Assembly (NCBI GenBank): GCA_027459665.1
Contig: DAIDHN010000007.1
Coordinates: forward strand, 1 to 64,000
Reading direction: 5' to 3'
Source: Chthonomonadaceae bacterium
GTDB taxonomy: Bacteria > Armatimonadota > Chthonomonadetes > Chthonomonadales > Chthonomonadaceae
Length of the DNA stretch: 64,000 nucleotides
Shown: piece by piece, positions 54,804 to 63,896 of the stretch
How positions within the stretch are numbered: position 1 is the first letter of the stretch
Layout: each line of letters starts with the position of its first letter
Notes under the pieces: model-generated
The model's input: only the letters and a program-made list of their open reading frames with translations
What the model was told of the DNA's origin: nothing
The model's database searches: none
Program-made: the position numbers and the translations under genes

Positions 54804-55970
54804 TCAGCGCATCCCCAGCAGCAGTTCGGTGGTCAGCTGATCCAAACGTTCGTAGCGGTACCCTCTGCTGCCCAGTATTTCACGGTTAAATTGCGTTGCA
54901 TTCAGTTTGCTGCGATTTTCAGCGGTGGGGGCGGCCAGCAGTTGTGCATAGCCTTCAGCATCTGAGTGTACATCTTGCAGAATAGCCTGAATCTCGGCAT
55001 CTTGCTGGAACTGATGCGCTTTTTCCTTCAGCAGCAGGTAGGTGCGCATGCATCCGCGTGCAAAATCCCACACGCCCTCCTCGTCTTCTGTGCGATATGC
55101 GTGTGCATCAAAATGCAGGCTTCCCTGGTAGCCGCTTTCCTCAAGCAGTTTTACCAAAAAGAAGTTCGCTTTTATGTCTTCAGCGCCAAAGCGATAGTCC
55201 TGGTCATACCGGCCTGGTTTCTGGCCGTTCAGGTCTATATGAAAGAGCTTGCCTGCATCCAGCGCCTGCCCTACAGCATGTACAAAGTTGAGACCGGCCA
55301 TGGTGTCGTGGGCGTATTCGGGGTTGACTCCGAATTTATCAGACTTATCCAGTGTGCTGATAAAACCCAGCGCTGCACCCACTGTGGGCAGATAGATATC
55401 TCCACGCGGTTCATTGGGTTTTGGCTCTATGGCAAAGCGGTAGTTGTATCCCTGCTCTTCGTCGTATGCTGCCAGAAAGTTCAGGCACTCCCTGTAGCGT
55501 TTTATGCCGTCGCGAGGGTCTTTGCAGGCATCGGTTTCGGTTCCTTCTCTTCCGCCCCAAAACACATATACCTTCGCCCCCAGTTCTGCCCCAAGGTCCA
55601 TGGCGCGCATGGTTTTTTGTACAGCATAGGCTCGCACTTTCGGGTCGTTGGCTGTAAACGCTCCTTCTTTGAAGGCAGGGTCGTAAAACAGGTTGGTGGT
55701 GGCCATTGGCACTTTCATATCGTAGTCGGCAAGCGCTTTTTTGAATTCGCTCACAATGCTGTCTCGTTCTGCAGGCGCAGCATCTATGGGCACCAGGTCG
55801 TTGTCATGCAGGTTTACCCCGTACGCCCCCAGTTCGCTGAGTTTGCGCACAATGGAAACCGCCGACAAAGAAGAACGTACCGCAGTGCCAAACGGATCGC
55901 GGCCTATGTTGCCTACGGTCCAAAGGCCGAAGGTAAATCTGTCTGTTTTTTTTGGAACATACTGGCTCAT
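54804..55970 (-). CDS. xylA: Xylose isomerase, class I
   Basis: A 388-residue protein, the length of the short actinobacterial/Thermus type. It converts D-xylose to D-xylulose (also glucose to fructose) in the cytoplasm with two divalent metals. Seen: [17 protein letters not shown], the catalytic [11 protein letters not shown] (His55, Asp58, matching His54/Asp57 of Streptomyces), [29 protein letters not shown] with the metal glutamate, [16 protein letters not shown] and [20 protein letters not shown] with metal aspartates. It stands alone between terminators. Together with the GH52 xylosidase it makes xylo-oligosaccharide use likely; xylulokinase is not in the window. Confidence 0.97.
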   Translation of the reverse strand: MSQYVPKKTDRFTFGLWTVGNIGRDPFGTAVRSSLSAVSIVRKLSELGAYGVNLHDNDLVPIDAAPAERDSIVSEFKKALADYDMKVPMATTNLFYDPAFKEGAFTANDPKVRAYAVQKTMRAMDLGAELGAKVYVFWGGREGTETDACKDPRDGIKRYRECLNFLAAYDEEQGYNYRFAIEPKPNEPRGDIYLPTVGAALGFISTLDKSDKFGVNPEYAHDTMAGLNFVHAVGQALDAGKLFHIDLNGQKPGRYDQDYRFGAEDIKANFFLVKLLEESGYQGSLHFDAHAYRTEDEEGVWDFARGCMRTYLLLKEKAHQFQQDAEIQAILQDVHSDAEGYAQLLAAPTAENRSKLNATQFNREILGSRGYRYERLDQLTTELLLGMR

Positions 55971-56061
55971 GCATTCACTCCCATGTGTTGATTTTGTTTT
56001 GTATGTTTCGCTCTTTATGCCTGCTATTCCTGCCTCTTTTGTTCAGCAGGTGTCAGAGCTA

Positions 56062-56097
56062 CAAGCGCCTGCCCCTAACTGAGGCAGAACAGGCGCT
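56062..56097 (-). other. Hairpin and repeat in the xylA upstream region
   Basis: The 350-base gap 55971-56320 contains AGCGCCTG/CAGGCGCT arms (56064-56071, 56090-56097) that can form a hairpin in the xylA leader, and a second copy of the 10-mer CAAGCGCCTG at 56193-56202 (first copy 56062-56071). I found no convincing -35/-10 pair and no palindrome like either LacI operator here. Confidence 0.45.
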
Positions 56098-56265
56098 CTC
56101 GGCATAAATACATGCTGCACTTTCCTCTGCATCTGGCCCTGCAGCAGAAAAAAATGGAAGGCAGCTTGAGGCTCCATGCCAGCCATTGGGCGCAAGCGCC
56201 TGTACAAAGAATAAGTACTCGCAAAATCAGTGCGTTTTCTATCAGGCCGGCCACCCCGCAACAAG

Positions 56266-56297
56266 AAGAGAGGGTGTGCTTTCGCACACCCTCTCTT
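56266..56297 (-). terminator. Terminator of the secreted TPR gene
   Basis: A perfect 14-bp stem AAGAGAGGGTGTGC with GCACACCCTCTCTT, closed on the minus strand by a GAAA tetraloop and followed by CTTGTTG. It lies 23 bases after the stop codon at 56321. Confidence 0.8.
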
Positions 56298-56320
56298 TCA
56301 GCACACCCTTTTTGCAGTGT

Positions 56321-58762
56321 TTAGTGCGGCAGTACGGCAAACCGCTGCAGGTTAGCTCGTGCAATGGCGTTTTGCGGGTCAAGCTGCACTGCCTTGTGGT
56401 AATCGGCTATGGCAAGCTTAATTTTTCGCAGTTTCTCGTAGCATACACCCCGGGCCACATAAAGAGAAGCATCGCTGGGCTGCTGATGTATGGCAGCAGT
56501 GTAGTATGCCAGTGCGTGGTCGTATGCACCCAGTTTTTCAGAGATAACCCCCAGCCCGCGCAGCGTATTTACGTTGTGTGGTTCAAGCTGCCTTGAGAGC
56601 TGGTAAAAGCGTTCTGCCATTTGCTCGCTGTGGCGCATGTTCTGAGGGTTTGTTGTGCTTTTCAGGTAGAGCTGGTACCCCAGCATTTGGTAAAGCAGTG
56701 CGCGGTCTTGCGGATTGTTGGCAAGAGGCGCTGTCTGCTGCATCAAACTGACTGCCTGGTTCTGTCTGTTCAAATGCAGCAGGGCGTTCACTTGGTTTAT
56801 TGCCGTCTTGCTGTCGGCAGGGTCTTGCTGCAGAATTGTCTGATTAACAGGCACTGCATCCTGATAATCTGTCAGGGTCATGTATGTGCCAGCCAGCTGG
56901 CGCATTACAACCAGGTTGTCTGGCTGTTTTGCAAGCACGGTTTTCAGCGTGCCTGCCGCTGCATTCAGGTGCCCGGCATTCATTTGGGTTTGTGCCAGCG
57001 CTTCCAGCGCGGCAATGCTGCCGGGGTCGCGCTGCACAAGCTGCTGCATGGTTGCCTCTGCCGCCGGAAAGCTTTGCGTTTTCATTTGTGCTTTTGCCAG
57101 TGCAATAGAAAGCTGTACATCATTTTGATTCTGCGCCACGGCCTGCTGTAGAGAAATCTCAGCCTGATGCCACTGGTCAGGTGCATTGCCCTGCAGTGCA
57201 AGCTGATAGCGTGTAATGGCAAGCCCGCGAAGGGCATCCTGGTTTTTCGGGTTTTGCTCACTGGCGAATGAATATGCATTGGCGGCAGCACTGTACTCTT
57301 TTTGTGCAAGCAAAGCATAGCCCAGCGCGCTATATGCCTGCCCGCCGGGTATGTCTGTGCCATGCGGGTCTAACTGAACTGCCTTCTGATAGGCTGTCTG
57401 TGCCATCTGCAGCTTGTTCTGTTTCAACAGCGCATTGCCCAGATAGTATTCTGGCCAGGCTGCGTGCGGCTGCAGCTTTACCAGCTGCTGAAATCGTGTT
57501 TCTGCTGCTGGGTAGTCGCCGCTCTGAAACAGCGCGCTGCCCAGGTTGAGATTGACATCTGCTGAATTTGGCTGCAAAAGCAGTGCATGCTGCAGGCTTT
57601 TTATTGCCTGCGGATACTGCTTTTGCTGCAGCTGCATATATCCCTGCCAGTGCCATGCTTCTGCCAGAGAGGGGTCTGCAGCAGAGGCTTGCTGCATCAG
57701 GTTCACTGCCTCTGTGCGGCTGCCGGCATGCATGGCTGCCAGGCCGTAATGAAACAGCGCCTGCGGGCTTGCACCGGCGCTTTTTCCTGCTGCGCTCCGA
57801 TCGGCTTCCGCCTGCTTAAATGCCTCCATTCCCTTCTGATAGTGCCCCATTTCAACCAGGGCTATTCCCATGTTTTCACGTATGGCATAATTGTGCGGTT
57901 CGAGATTCAGCGCTGCAGCATATGCATTTTCAGCCTGCCGCCATGCTGTTTTTTGATCAGCAGAACCCACTGGCTGAGCAAGTGCAAGGTCGTGGCTGGC
58001 ATTGCCGAGGTGACGCAGCCATACTGCATTGCCAGGCTGCGCCGATGCTGCTTTTTGCAAAGCATTTACCGCTTCGGCAAAATGTTTTTGTGCAAGCAGT
58101 GCTACACCCAGTGCGTTGTATGCCTTTGCTGTGCGGTAAGCGGCTGGCTGTATGCCCAGATAGGCCAGTTTTTTCTCTTTCGATATGTTTTGGGGCAGTT
58201 GTTTATTAAAGGCAAGCGCCTGCTGGTAGGCAGTTTCTGCTGCCGCATACTGGTGCAGCTGATAGCGCACATTGCCAAGATCGAAGGCGCTTTGAAACAG
58301 GCTGGCCTGCAATACTGGGTTGTTTCGCGATTTTTGCTCTGTTTGCAGCACATCTATTGCACGGCTGTATGCCAGTGCAGCCTCGGTGTAATGCTGCAGC
58401 GCATTGTTGCAGTACCCCAGGTTGATGAGCGGCTGATACAAACGGTGGTTTAGCTCAGCGGCTTTTGTGAGAGGAGGCAGCGCCTGTTCATAGCTGCCCT
58501 GCTTCATATAGAGAAACCCCTGCCACTGCAAAACGGTGGTATTTGCAGGGGCAGCTTTGGCGGCAAGGCCCAGTTCATGCAGTGCATCTTCCAGATCAGA
58601 CGCCTGATGGGTTTGCTCCCACTTAAGATAGAGTCCATGCGCTCGGTTGAAGCGCTCCCGAATACTTGTTGCCATGGCAGTACGCGGCAGCAGCGCGGCA
58701 CCGCACATTGCAAACAGCACAACAGCTGCGCGGGTTGAGGTGTTTTGAGATAACAGAGCCAC
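56321..58762 (-). CDS. Secreted TPR-repeat protein
   Basis: An 813-residue protein with a signal-like start (AAVVLFAMCGAALLPRTAMA). Almost all the rest is tetratricopeptide repeats in about 20 copies, for example AEAWHWQGYMQLQQKQYPQA, DVNLNLGSALFQSGDYPAAE and LYVARGVCYEKLRKIKLAIA. It is a periplasmic or surface scaffold. Unlike the TPR protein at 1688-4045 it is exported by a cleavable signal and is not followed by an ASPIC gene. Flanked by terminators on both sides, so it is its own transcription unit. No specific partner can be named. Confidence 0.82.
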   Translation of the reverse strand: MALLSQNTSTRAAVVLFAMCGAALLPRTAMATSIRERFNRAHGLYLKWEQTHQASDLEDALHELGLAAKAAPANTTVLQWQGFLYMKQGSYEQALPPLTKAAELNHRLYQPLINLGYCNNALQHYTEAALAYSRAIDVLQTEQKSRNNPVLQASLFQSAFDLGNVRYQLHQYAAAETAYQQALAFNKQLPQNISKEKKLAYLGIQPAAYRTAKAYNALGVALLAQKHFAEAVNALQKAASAQPGNAVWLRHLGNASHDLALAQPVGSADQKTAWRQAENAYAAALNLEPHNYAIRENMGIALVEMGHYQKGMEAFKQAEADRSAAGKSAGASPQALFHYGLAAMHAGSRTEAVNLMQQASAADPSLAEAWHWQGYMQLQQKQYPQAIKSLQHALLLQPNSADVNLNLGSALFQSGDYPAAETRFQQLVKLQPHAAWPEYYLGNALLKQNKLQMAQTAYQKAVQLDPHGTDIPGGQAYSALGYALLAQKEYSAAANAYSFASEQNPKNQDALRGLAITRYQLALQGNAPDQWHQAEISLQQAVAQNQNDVQLSIALAKAQMKTQSFPAAEATMQQLVQRDPGSIAALEALAQTQMNAGHLNAAAGTLKTVLAKQPDNLVVMRQLAGTYMTLTDYQDAVPVNQTILQQDPADSKTAINQVNALLHLNRQNQAVSLMQQTAPLANNPQDRALLYQMLGYQLYLKSTTNPQNMRHSEQMAERFYQLSRQLEPHNVNTLRGLGVISEKLGAYDHALAYYTAAIHQQPSDASLYVARGVCYEKLRKIKLAIADYHKAVQLDPQNAIARANLQRFAVLPH

Positions 58763-58808
58763 GGGGACATTCTCCCTGTCGCATTTGCGACAGCTACATT
58801 ACAAATGA

Positions 58809-58851
58809 TGCAGGGCGGGCCGAAGGCAGGCTTCGGCGTTTCAGCCCTGCA
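58809..58851 (-). terminator. Nested hairpin between the PEP-CTERM gene and the TPR gene
   Basis: Outer arms TGCAGGGC/GCCCTGCA (58809-58816, 58844-58851) enclose GCCGAAG/CTTCGGC (58819-58825, 58831-58837). It lies 16 bases after the PEP-CTERM stop. No T run, so strength is uncertain. Confidence 0.65.
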
Positions 58852-58867
58852 CAAGTTTTTGCAAAGA

Positions 58868-59719
58868 TTATTTTCTGATTCGTTTGCGAGCCACTATCCC
58901 CAGAGCGCCCACTCCAATGATAAGCCCTGCCAGAGTAGATGCTTCTGGGGCGGGAGGAGGTCCAAAAAGAAACGGCTGTGAGCCGCCGCTGCTGGCGGGC
59001 GGAGAAGTGAGCGGAGGAAGAATAGGAATATTGCGGCTGCCGCCGCCGCCTGTTGCAGCAGATACCCCTGCCGCAGGAGGTAGCAGCCAGAGCAGGCCCA
59101 GTTCCCAGTTGGAATTGCCTGACATGAGCGGTGGGACGATAGAGTTGACGCCCTGCGTATTCAGGTTGACTGCAGAAACCATATCACCAGGAACTGCGGT
59201 GGTGTTTGCCATGGCAATTTCAGGCTGAAGAGAAGCAGCCATATGTGGAGAGACATTGTTTACCGTAAGGCTGGGAGTTATGTTTACAGAAGCGCTACGC
59301 GGTATGTATGAAATCAGGTTGCCGCACACCTGAGCCAGTATGGGTGCATTGTTGGGGGCTACAAATACCAGTTCGCCCTTTCGCAGGTTAACCGTGTGAA
59401 AACCGGCATATTCTCCACTCCCGTTTTTGTGAATGAACCATACCTCCAGCAGATGCCGCTGGGAAAGCGGTTTCAGTCGCAAACTGGCAAACATGTTGAG
59501 CAGCTGGCTGCGCGACATGTTGAATACCATTTGATAGCGGTGAAGAACAGTAGGGTTAGACTGCACCTCATGCAGCAGTTCGCTGGTAGAGTGCACGGGC
59601 GACATAAGAAATGAGCCGGGCAGCATCTTGGCACTGGCTTTTACAGATGGCAGCAGTAGTGCGGAGCATACGCCGGTGAATGCCAGGGCAGAGCTGAATT
59701 TTTTATTGTAGTTAATCAT
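58868..59719 (-). CDS. PEP-CTERM-type exported protein
   Basis: A 283-residue protein with a Sec signal (FSSALAFTGVCSALLLPSV). The middle (residues about 30-215) is a mixed domain of unknown family, with QSNPTVLHRYQMVFNMS and LLEVWFIHKNGSGEYAGF. A Gly/Pro/Ser-rich linker leads to the C-terminus APEASTLAGLIIGVGALGIV followed by ARKRIRK: a PEP-CTERM sorting signal, here with PEAS instead of PEPS, a helix and a basic tail. Such proteins are cleaved by an exosortase and displayed with exopolysaccharide. No exosortase is in the window. It follows an Ig-like lipoprotein gene by 38 bases, so the two may be cotranscribed. Confidence 0.8.
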   Translation of the reverse strand: MINYNKKFSSALAFTGVCSALLLPSVKASAKMLPGSFLMSPVHSTSELLHEVQSNPTVLHRYQMVFNMSRSQLLNMFASLRLKPLSQRHLLEVWFIHKNGSGEYAGFHTVNLRKGELVFVAPNNAPILAQVCGNLISYIPRSASVNITPSLTVNNVSPHMAASLQPEIAMANTTAVPGDMVSAVNLNTQGVNSIVPPLMSGNSNWELGLLWLLPPAAGVSAATGGGGSRNIPILPPLTSPPASSGGSQPFLFGPPPAPEASTLAGLIIGVGALGIVARKRIRK

Positions 59720-59757
59720 GTATACATTCCTCCCAGAACACAGGAAAGTTGGTACAG

Positions 59758-60675
59758 TTATTGAACAGTTACTGTACTGGTAGCTTTCACAGACGGTACA
59801 GCGTTGCTTTGCACGGTTATATAGTAGGTTCCCGGGGTAGCTGGGGCGGTATAGTGACCGCTCTGATCCAGTTTGGTGCCATCAGGATACGTAGTTACTC
59901 CACCTGATGTTATTCCACCTGACAAGGGATTACCGGAAGAATCAGACTCAAACCAGGTAATTGTATTGTCTGAAGACCCTTCAACCTTGATGTTGTAACC
60001 AAATGTTCCAGACTGCCCATGTTGAATGGTAAGAGTGGCGGGCAAAATACTTATCTGGGCATTTTCTACCGTAATTGTGATGTAATCGTTTTGAGTAGGA
60101 TCGGCGGCGCTGCTTACCTGAACCAGATCGGTGCCGATGCCAGAGGCTGCAGCAGGAGCGGTAAACACCCCTGTCTGTGTAATAGTTCCTGGTGTAGAAC
60201 CTGTGCTTGATGAAATCAGCGCCCATGTCAGCGCGGTATTGGCGCTGCCTGTTACCGAGACTGCAGATGCAAGAGATACGCTGCCCCCGGGCAGCACGGT
60301 AAAATTGTGCTGGCTGACATTCAACGAAACCCCGCTGCTTTGCACCGTTATGTTTGCAGTACTAAACTTGGTAGGGTCTGCCTGGCTGGTTACAACCAGA
60401 TGATACAGGCCTGGCGCTGTCGGAGCCGTATACAAGCCTGTCTGGGTAACAGTACCGCCTGCTGCTTCCTGTACGCTCCATGTAACGTTCAGGTTTGAGC
60501 TGCTCCCCTTGATCACATAAAAGAAGGCGCGCTGCACCCCTGGGGCCATGGTAATAGATATTGGCGAGATATTGATAGATGAAACAGGCGCCGAACCGCT
60601 TCCGCCGCCACACCCGGCCAGGCCGGAAAAAGCAATCAGAAGCAGCAGCCCTGCAATACCTCTCATGCTCTGCAT
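59758..60675 (-). CDS. Ig-like-domain lipoprotein
   Basis: About 305 residues from ATG 60675; the open frame reaches GTG 60699, so the start is not certain. The signal (MRGIAGLLLLIAFSGLAGC) has the lipobox LAGC followed by GGGSGS. Three bacterial Ig-like (BIG2/YVTN-type) domains follow, each with a VxxxxxxTVLPGGSVSL or ISITMAPGVQRAF strand pair, a central W (VTWSVQE, LTWALIS, ITWFESD) and a TxTGxYTAPxxPGxYxxxV end. Such repeats occur in surface lipoproteins of polysaccharide-degrading bacteria. The gap 60700-60909 upstream is AT-rich and shows no gene. Confidence 0.82.
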   Translation of the reverse strand: MQSMRGIAGLLLLIAFSGLAGCGGGSGSAPVSSINISPISITMAPGVQRAFFYVIKGSSSNLNVTWSVQEAAGGTVTQTGLYTAPTAPGLYHLVVTSQADPTKFSTANITVQSSGVSLNVSQHNFTVLPGGSVSLASAVSVTGSANTALTWALISSSTGSTPGTITQTGVFTAPAAASGIGTDLVQVSSAADPTQNDYITITVENAQISILPATLTIQHGQSGTFGYNIKVEGSSDNTITWFESDSSGNPLSGGITSGGVTTYPDGTKLDQSGHYTAPATPGTYYITVQSNAVPSVKATSTVTVQ

Positions 60676-60909
60676 AGTACAGGTTCTCACTTTCTCCACA
60701 CTAAAATACTGAAAGTCACAGAATCATATGTACAAACATGCAACAGCCATTTTTGTTTGGGGTGTGCTCACTTCGGTATTTACCCACAAGGCTTTTGCAG
60801 CCACATTATATCACTCTGTCAACACATTATCTAGCCTGTTTTCTTCGAAATGCTGTGAACTTTTTCACACATCAATGCAAAAAAATTTAAAATCTCATAA
60901 CTACTCTGC

Positions 60910-61983
60910 TTATAATCTCTTCAGCGCTTCTTCTGCTGCGTCCAGTCCGCTTTGCCACGCCTGGTGAATGCGTCCGCGTTCGGGGCGCAAACCATCACCT
61001 GCCACCAGAATGCGCGGAGCTATCTCGCTGTCATTTGCCTGCATAAAATCTGCCTTGCCGACAGGCTGCGCGTAACGCCATTTTTTTACCTGCACCCAGG
61101 CTGGCTGTGAAAACGCAGTGCCAAACAATTTCTCTATCTCTGCCAGTGTGCGGCCAGCAATCATTGCATCTTCTTCTTCGTAACAGTACTGGCTGAAACG
61201 ATGCCCCATCTGGGCAATCAGCAGTGCCTGCAGACCGGGAGCACGCAGGGGGCTTTTTACGTGTTCAAAAGCAAGCCAGAGCAAATCGGCGCTTCTGTTT
61301 TCTGCCAGCAGAGCATAGGCGGGGGCAGCGGGGGCAGTGTAATAGCCTAGCATAACACTAAGGCACTGGGTGTATTCTACAGTACGCAAAATGCGTACTC
61401 TGTCGAGCAGCGGCAGTGCAGGGGTATTGAGCAGGGGAATGCTTTCAGCCAGCAAAACAGCCGTTTGAGGCAGCGGCGCAGTGAGTATGACAACTCGGGC
61501 ATCTGCTGCCACTTCACCGGTATCTGTAAGCAGCTGCACACTTTCGTGGGCATCTTTCAGCCGATGTATTCTGGTTTGCAGCTGCAGTGTTGTATGGGCT
61601 GGGCTGAGTTGTGCAGCCGCCAGTTTTGGCAAAGAAACTATGCCTCTGCCGTATGTATAGCGGGGCTGTGCCTCATGATCGGGGTCTGGGGGCAGCAATG
61701 CGCCGTTTTCTGCATACAGCAGCACAGGCTGCTCTATTTTCAGCAGGTCTGTTGTATCCAGTTCCTGCAGCATCATCTGCTCAAGCGCACTGTTTGCCGG
61801 CTTAATGTTCTGTGCGCCGTGGTCTGCCAAACACCCTTCCACCCGGCTTGTAGCAACTCGTCCTCCCACCCCGCGGCTTTTTTCACACAGCACAACCTGC
61901 AGCCCCTGCTGCTGCAGCCGCCGGGCCGCAGCAAGGCCGGCTATGCCTGCGCCTACAATGGCAGCATCGGCAATTGTTTTCAT
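60910..61983 (-). CDS. FAD-dependent amine oxidase/renalase-like oxidoreductase
   Basis: A 357-residue protein. The N-terminus AAIVGAGIAGLAAARRLQ is a dinucleotide-binding fold, with LCEKSRGVGGRVATSR as the acidic-end and flavin-binding GG loop. Near the C-terminus RILVAGDGLRPERGRIHQAW is the second FAD motif. This matches the NAD(P)/FAD-dependent family around renalase, most bacterial members of which have no proven substrate. Cytoplasmic. Its ATG overlaps the stop of the RNase E/G gene by one base (TAATG), so both are translated together; the functional link is not obvious. Confidence 0.87.
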   Translation of the reverse strand: MKTIADAAIVGAGIAGLAAARRLQQQGLQVVLCEKSRGVGGRVATSRVEGCLADHGAQNIKPANSALEQMMLQELDTTDLLKIEQPVLLYAENGALLPPDPDHEAQPRYTYGRGIVSLPKLAAAQLSPAHTTLQLQTRIHRLKDAHESVQLLTDTGEVAADARVVILTAPLPQTAVLLAESIPLLNTPALPLLDRVRILRTVEYTQCLSVMLGYYTAPAAPAYALLAENRSADLLWLAFEHVKSPLRAPGLQALLIAQMGHRFSQYCYEEEDAMIAGRTLAEIEKLFGTAFSQPAWVQVKKWRYAQPVGKADFMQANDSEIAPRILVAGDGLRPERGRIHQAWQSGLDAAEEALKRL

Positions 61984-63896
61984 TACTTCTCAACAACGCG
62001 AGCCGTTGCATAAGCGCGGCGCGCCATCAGTACGCGGACGCGAGTGCGCTGCCCCGCCATTTTCACTCCATCATCCAGGTCGAGTAAATGCCCGTCGCTC
62101 CAGCCAACGCAGTGCCCAGGCTCTTTCAGTATAGAGCGCATCACAAGGCATTCTACCACCTGTGCTTTTCGCAGTGCAGTTCTTTTCTCCATATCTGCCA
62201 GATCAACGCCTTCAATGGCATATTTTTCCACATGCAGGTTCAGGTCGGCCTTCACAAAGAGCGCGCGTCGCAGACATCGCTCCAGTTCTTCAATATTGTT
62301 GCCGTCTGTGCCAATCATCAGCTCGGCCACATCGGGATGACAGGTGATGAGAAATGCATCGCGCCGGGCATTGCGAGAATCGGCAGCCATTCGGTTCAGA
62401 TCGCGCTCTACAAAAAGCGAAACGCTTTCTGCAGAAGCCAAATGCCCCCGCCCATGACAGTAAGGGCATTCTTCGGTTAAAAATGCATTCAGGGTTTCTC
62501 CGGTGCGCTTGCGTGTCATTTCAACCAGGCCCAGCGCACTAATAGAGCTGATCTTGGTACGTGAGCGGTCACGCTTCAGAGCAGATTCCAAACCTTTTAT
62601 TACCGCCTGCTTGTCACGCTGGTTATTCATGTCTATAAAGTCTATAACAATAATGCCGCCAATATCGCGCAAGCGCATCTGGCGTGCAACTTCTGCTGCC
62701 GCTTCAAGGTTAGTGCGCACTATGGTTTCTGTCAGGCTGCTACCCCCTACGCTTTTGCTGGTATTTACATCAATTACCGTAAGTGCTTCTGTTTCATCAA
62801 TGATCAGCGATCCACCCGACTTCAGGTTGACCTTGCGTCTGGTAAGACGTTCTATTTCTTCTTCAATGCGATAGCTGTCAAACACAGGCACTGAGCCATC
62901 GTACAGATGAATGCGTCCGGTGAGTCGGGGAGAGATGCGTTCTAGCAGCTCGTTGGCTTTTTCATATTCAACGGGGTCATCTATCACCAGTTTTTGCACA
63001 TCCGATCCAAAAATATCCCGTATGGTTTTGTACAGCAGGGTAAGGTCTTGCAAAACAAGCGAAGGTGCGCGGGCAGCGCGCGATTTCTGCTGCACCTCCT
63101 GCCACGACTGCAGCAGAAACTCCATATCAGCCCTCAGTTCCTGCTCGCTTTTTTCCTCTGCTTCCGTGCGTATAATCAGCCCGTACCCTTCGGGGCGAAT
63201 GGTCTCACCTACTTTTTTCAGCCGGTCGCGCTCACGCGAGTCTTCAATTTTGCGCGAAACTCCCAGGTGATCACCTTCGGGCATCAGTACCAGGTACCTG
63301 CCGGGAAGCGATATGCGAGTAGAAACTCTGGCCCCTTTGGTGCCTCTCGGCCCTTTAATTACCTGCACCAGCAGTTCCTGGCCAATATGCAAAACATCCT
63401 TTATTCTCTGCTGGCGCAGCACAGAGCGCCTGAAGCGTTTTTGCGGCCTGCGGTTTTTCACCCCTGCATCAGCGCCATCTTCTTCTGCCCCTTCTTCTTC
63501 CAGCTCCTCCGACTCATCCATATCGGTCAGTTCAGCCATTGCCTCCACTGCTTCCTGCTCTATAGAGACCAGAGGGGCTGCAGAAGGCTCGGCGCTGTCA
63601 TGCCGTACGCGCCCATAACTAATGCGCTCACCGGTATCTGCATTTGATTCGCTTTGTGTGGGCAGCACATCTCCCACATACAAAAAAGCGTTGCGTTCCA
63701 GGCCAATATCTACAAACGCAGCATCCATACCCTGCAGCACATTGGCAACCCTGCACTTAAAAATACTGCCCACCACGCGTTCTGCGCGTTCTATGTGCAG
63801 TTCAACAAGGCGGTTGTCTTCCAGAACGGCGATGCGTGTTTCACGTTCGCCTACATTCACCACAATCTCCTTAACGGGAGTAGGATTTACTGTCAA
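61983..63896 (-). CDS. Ribonuclease E/G family protein
   Basis: A 637-residue protein starting at TTG 63896, ten bases after AGGAG. It cleaves single-stranded RNA in mRNA decay and rRNA/tRNA processing. The S1 domain (VGSIFKCRVANVLQGMDAAFV, DIGLERNAFLYVGDVLP) is split by an acidic insert of about 80 residues (DESEELEEEGAEEDGAD) before it resumes (LHIGQELLVQVIKGPRGTKG). The catalytic magnesium aspartates are in LTVIDVNTSKSVGGSS and IIVIDFIDM, and the zinc link CPYCHGRGH is present. A C-terminal extension of about 60 residues (GWSDGHLLDLDDGVKMAG) looks like a TRAM-type RNA-binding domain. Either rng or rne could be meant, so I leave the symbol blank. Confidence 0.94.
   Translation of the reverse strand: MTVNPTPVKEIVVNVGERETRIAVLEDNRLVELHIERAERVVGSIFKCRVANVLQGMDAAFVDIGLERNAFLYVGDVLPTQSESNADTGERISYGRVRHDSAEPSAAPLVSIEQEAVEAMAELTDMDESEELEEEGAEEDGADAGVKNRRPQKRFRRSVLRQQRIKDVLHIGQELLVQVIKGPRGTKGARVSTRISLPGRYLVLMPEGDHLGVSRKIEDSRERDRLKKVGETIRPEGYGLIIRTEAEEKSEQELRADMEFLLQSWQEVQQKSRAARAPSLVLQDLTLLYKTIRDIFGSDVQKLVIDDPVEYEKANELLERISPRLTGRIHLYDGSVPVFDSYRIEEEIERLTRRKVNLKSGGSLIIDETEALTVIDVNTSKSVGGSSLTETIVRTNLEAAAEVARQMRLRDIGGIIVIDFIDMNNQRDKQAVIKGLESALKRDRSRTKISSISALGLVEMTRKRTGETLNAFLTEECPYCHGRGHLASAESVSLFVERDLNRMAADSRNARRDAFLITCHPDVAELMIGTDGNNIEELERCLRRALFVKADLNLHVEKYAIEGVDLADMEKRTALRKAQVVECLVMRSILKEPGHCVGWSDGHLLDLDDGVKMAGQRTRVRVLMARRAYATARVVEK

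Noticed and set aside
54966-55991. Long open frame antisense to xylA
   Set aside because: Opposite a clear xylA; composition and motifs are not protein-like.
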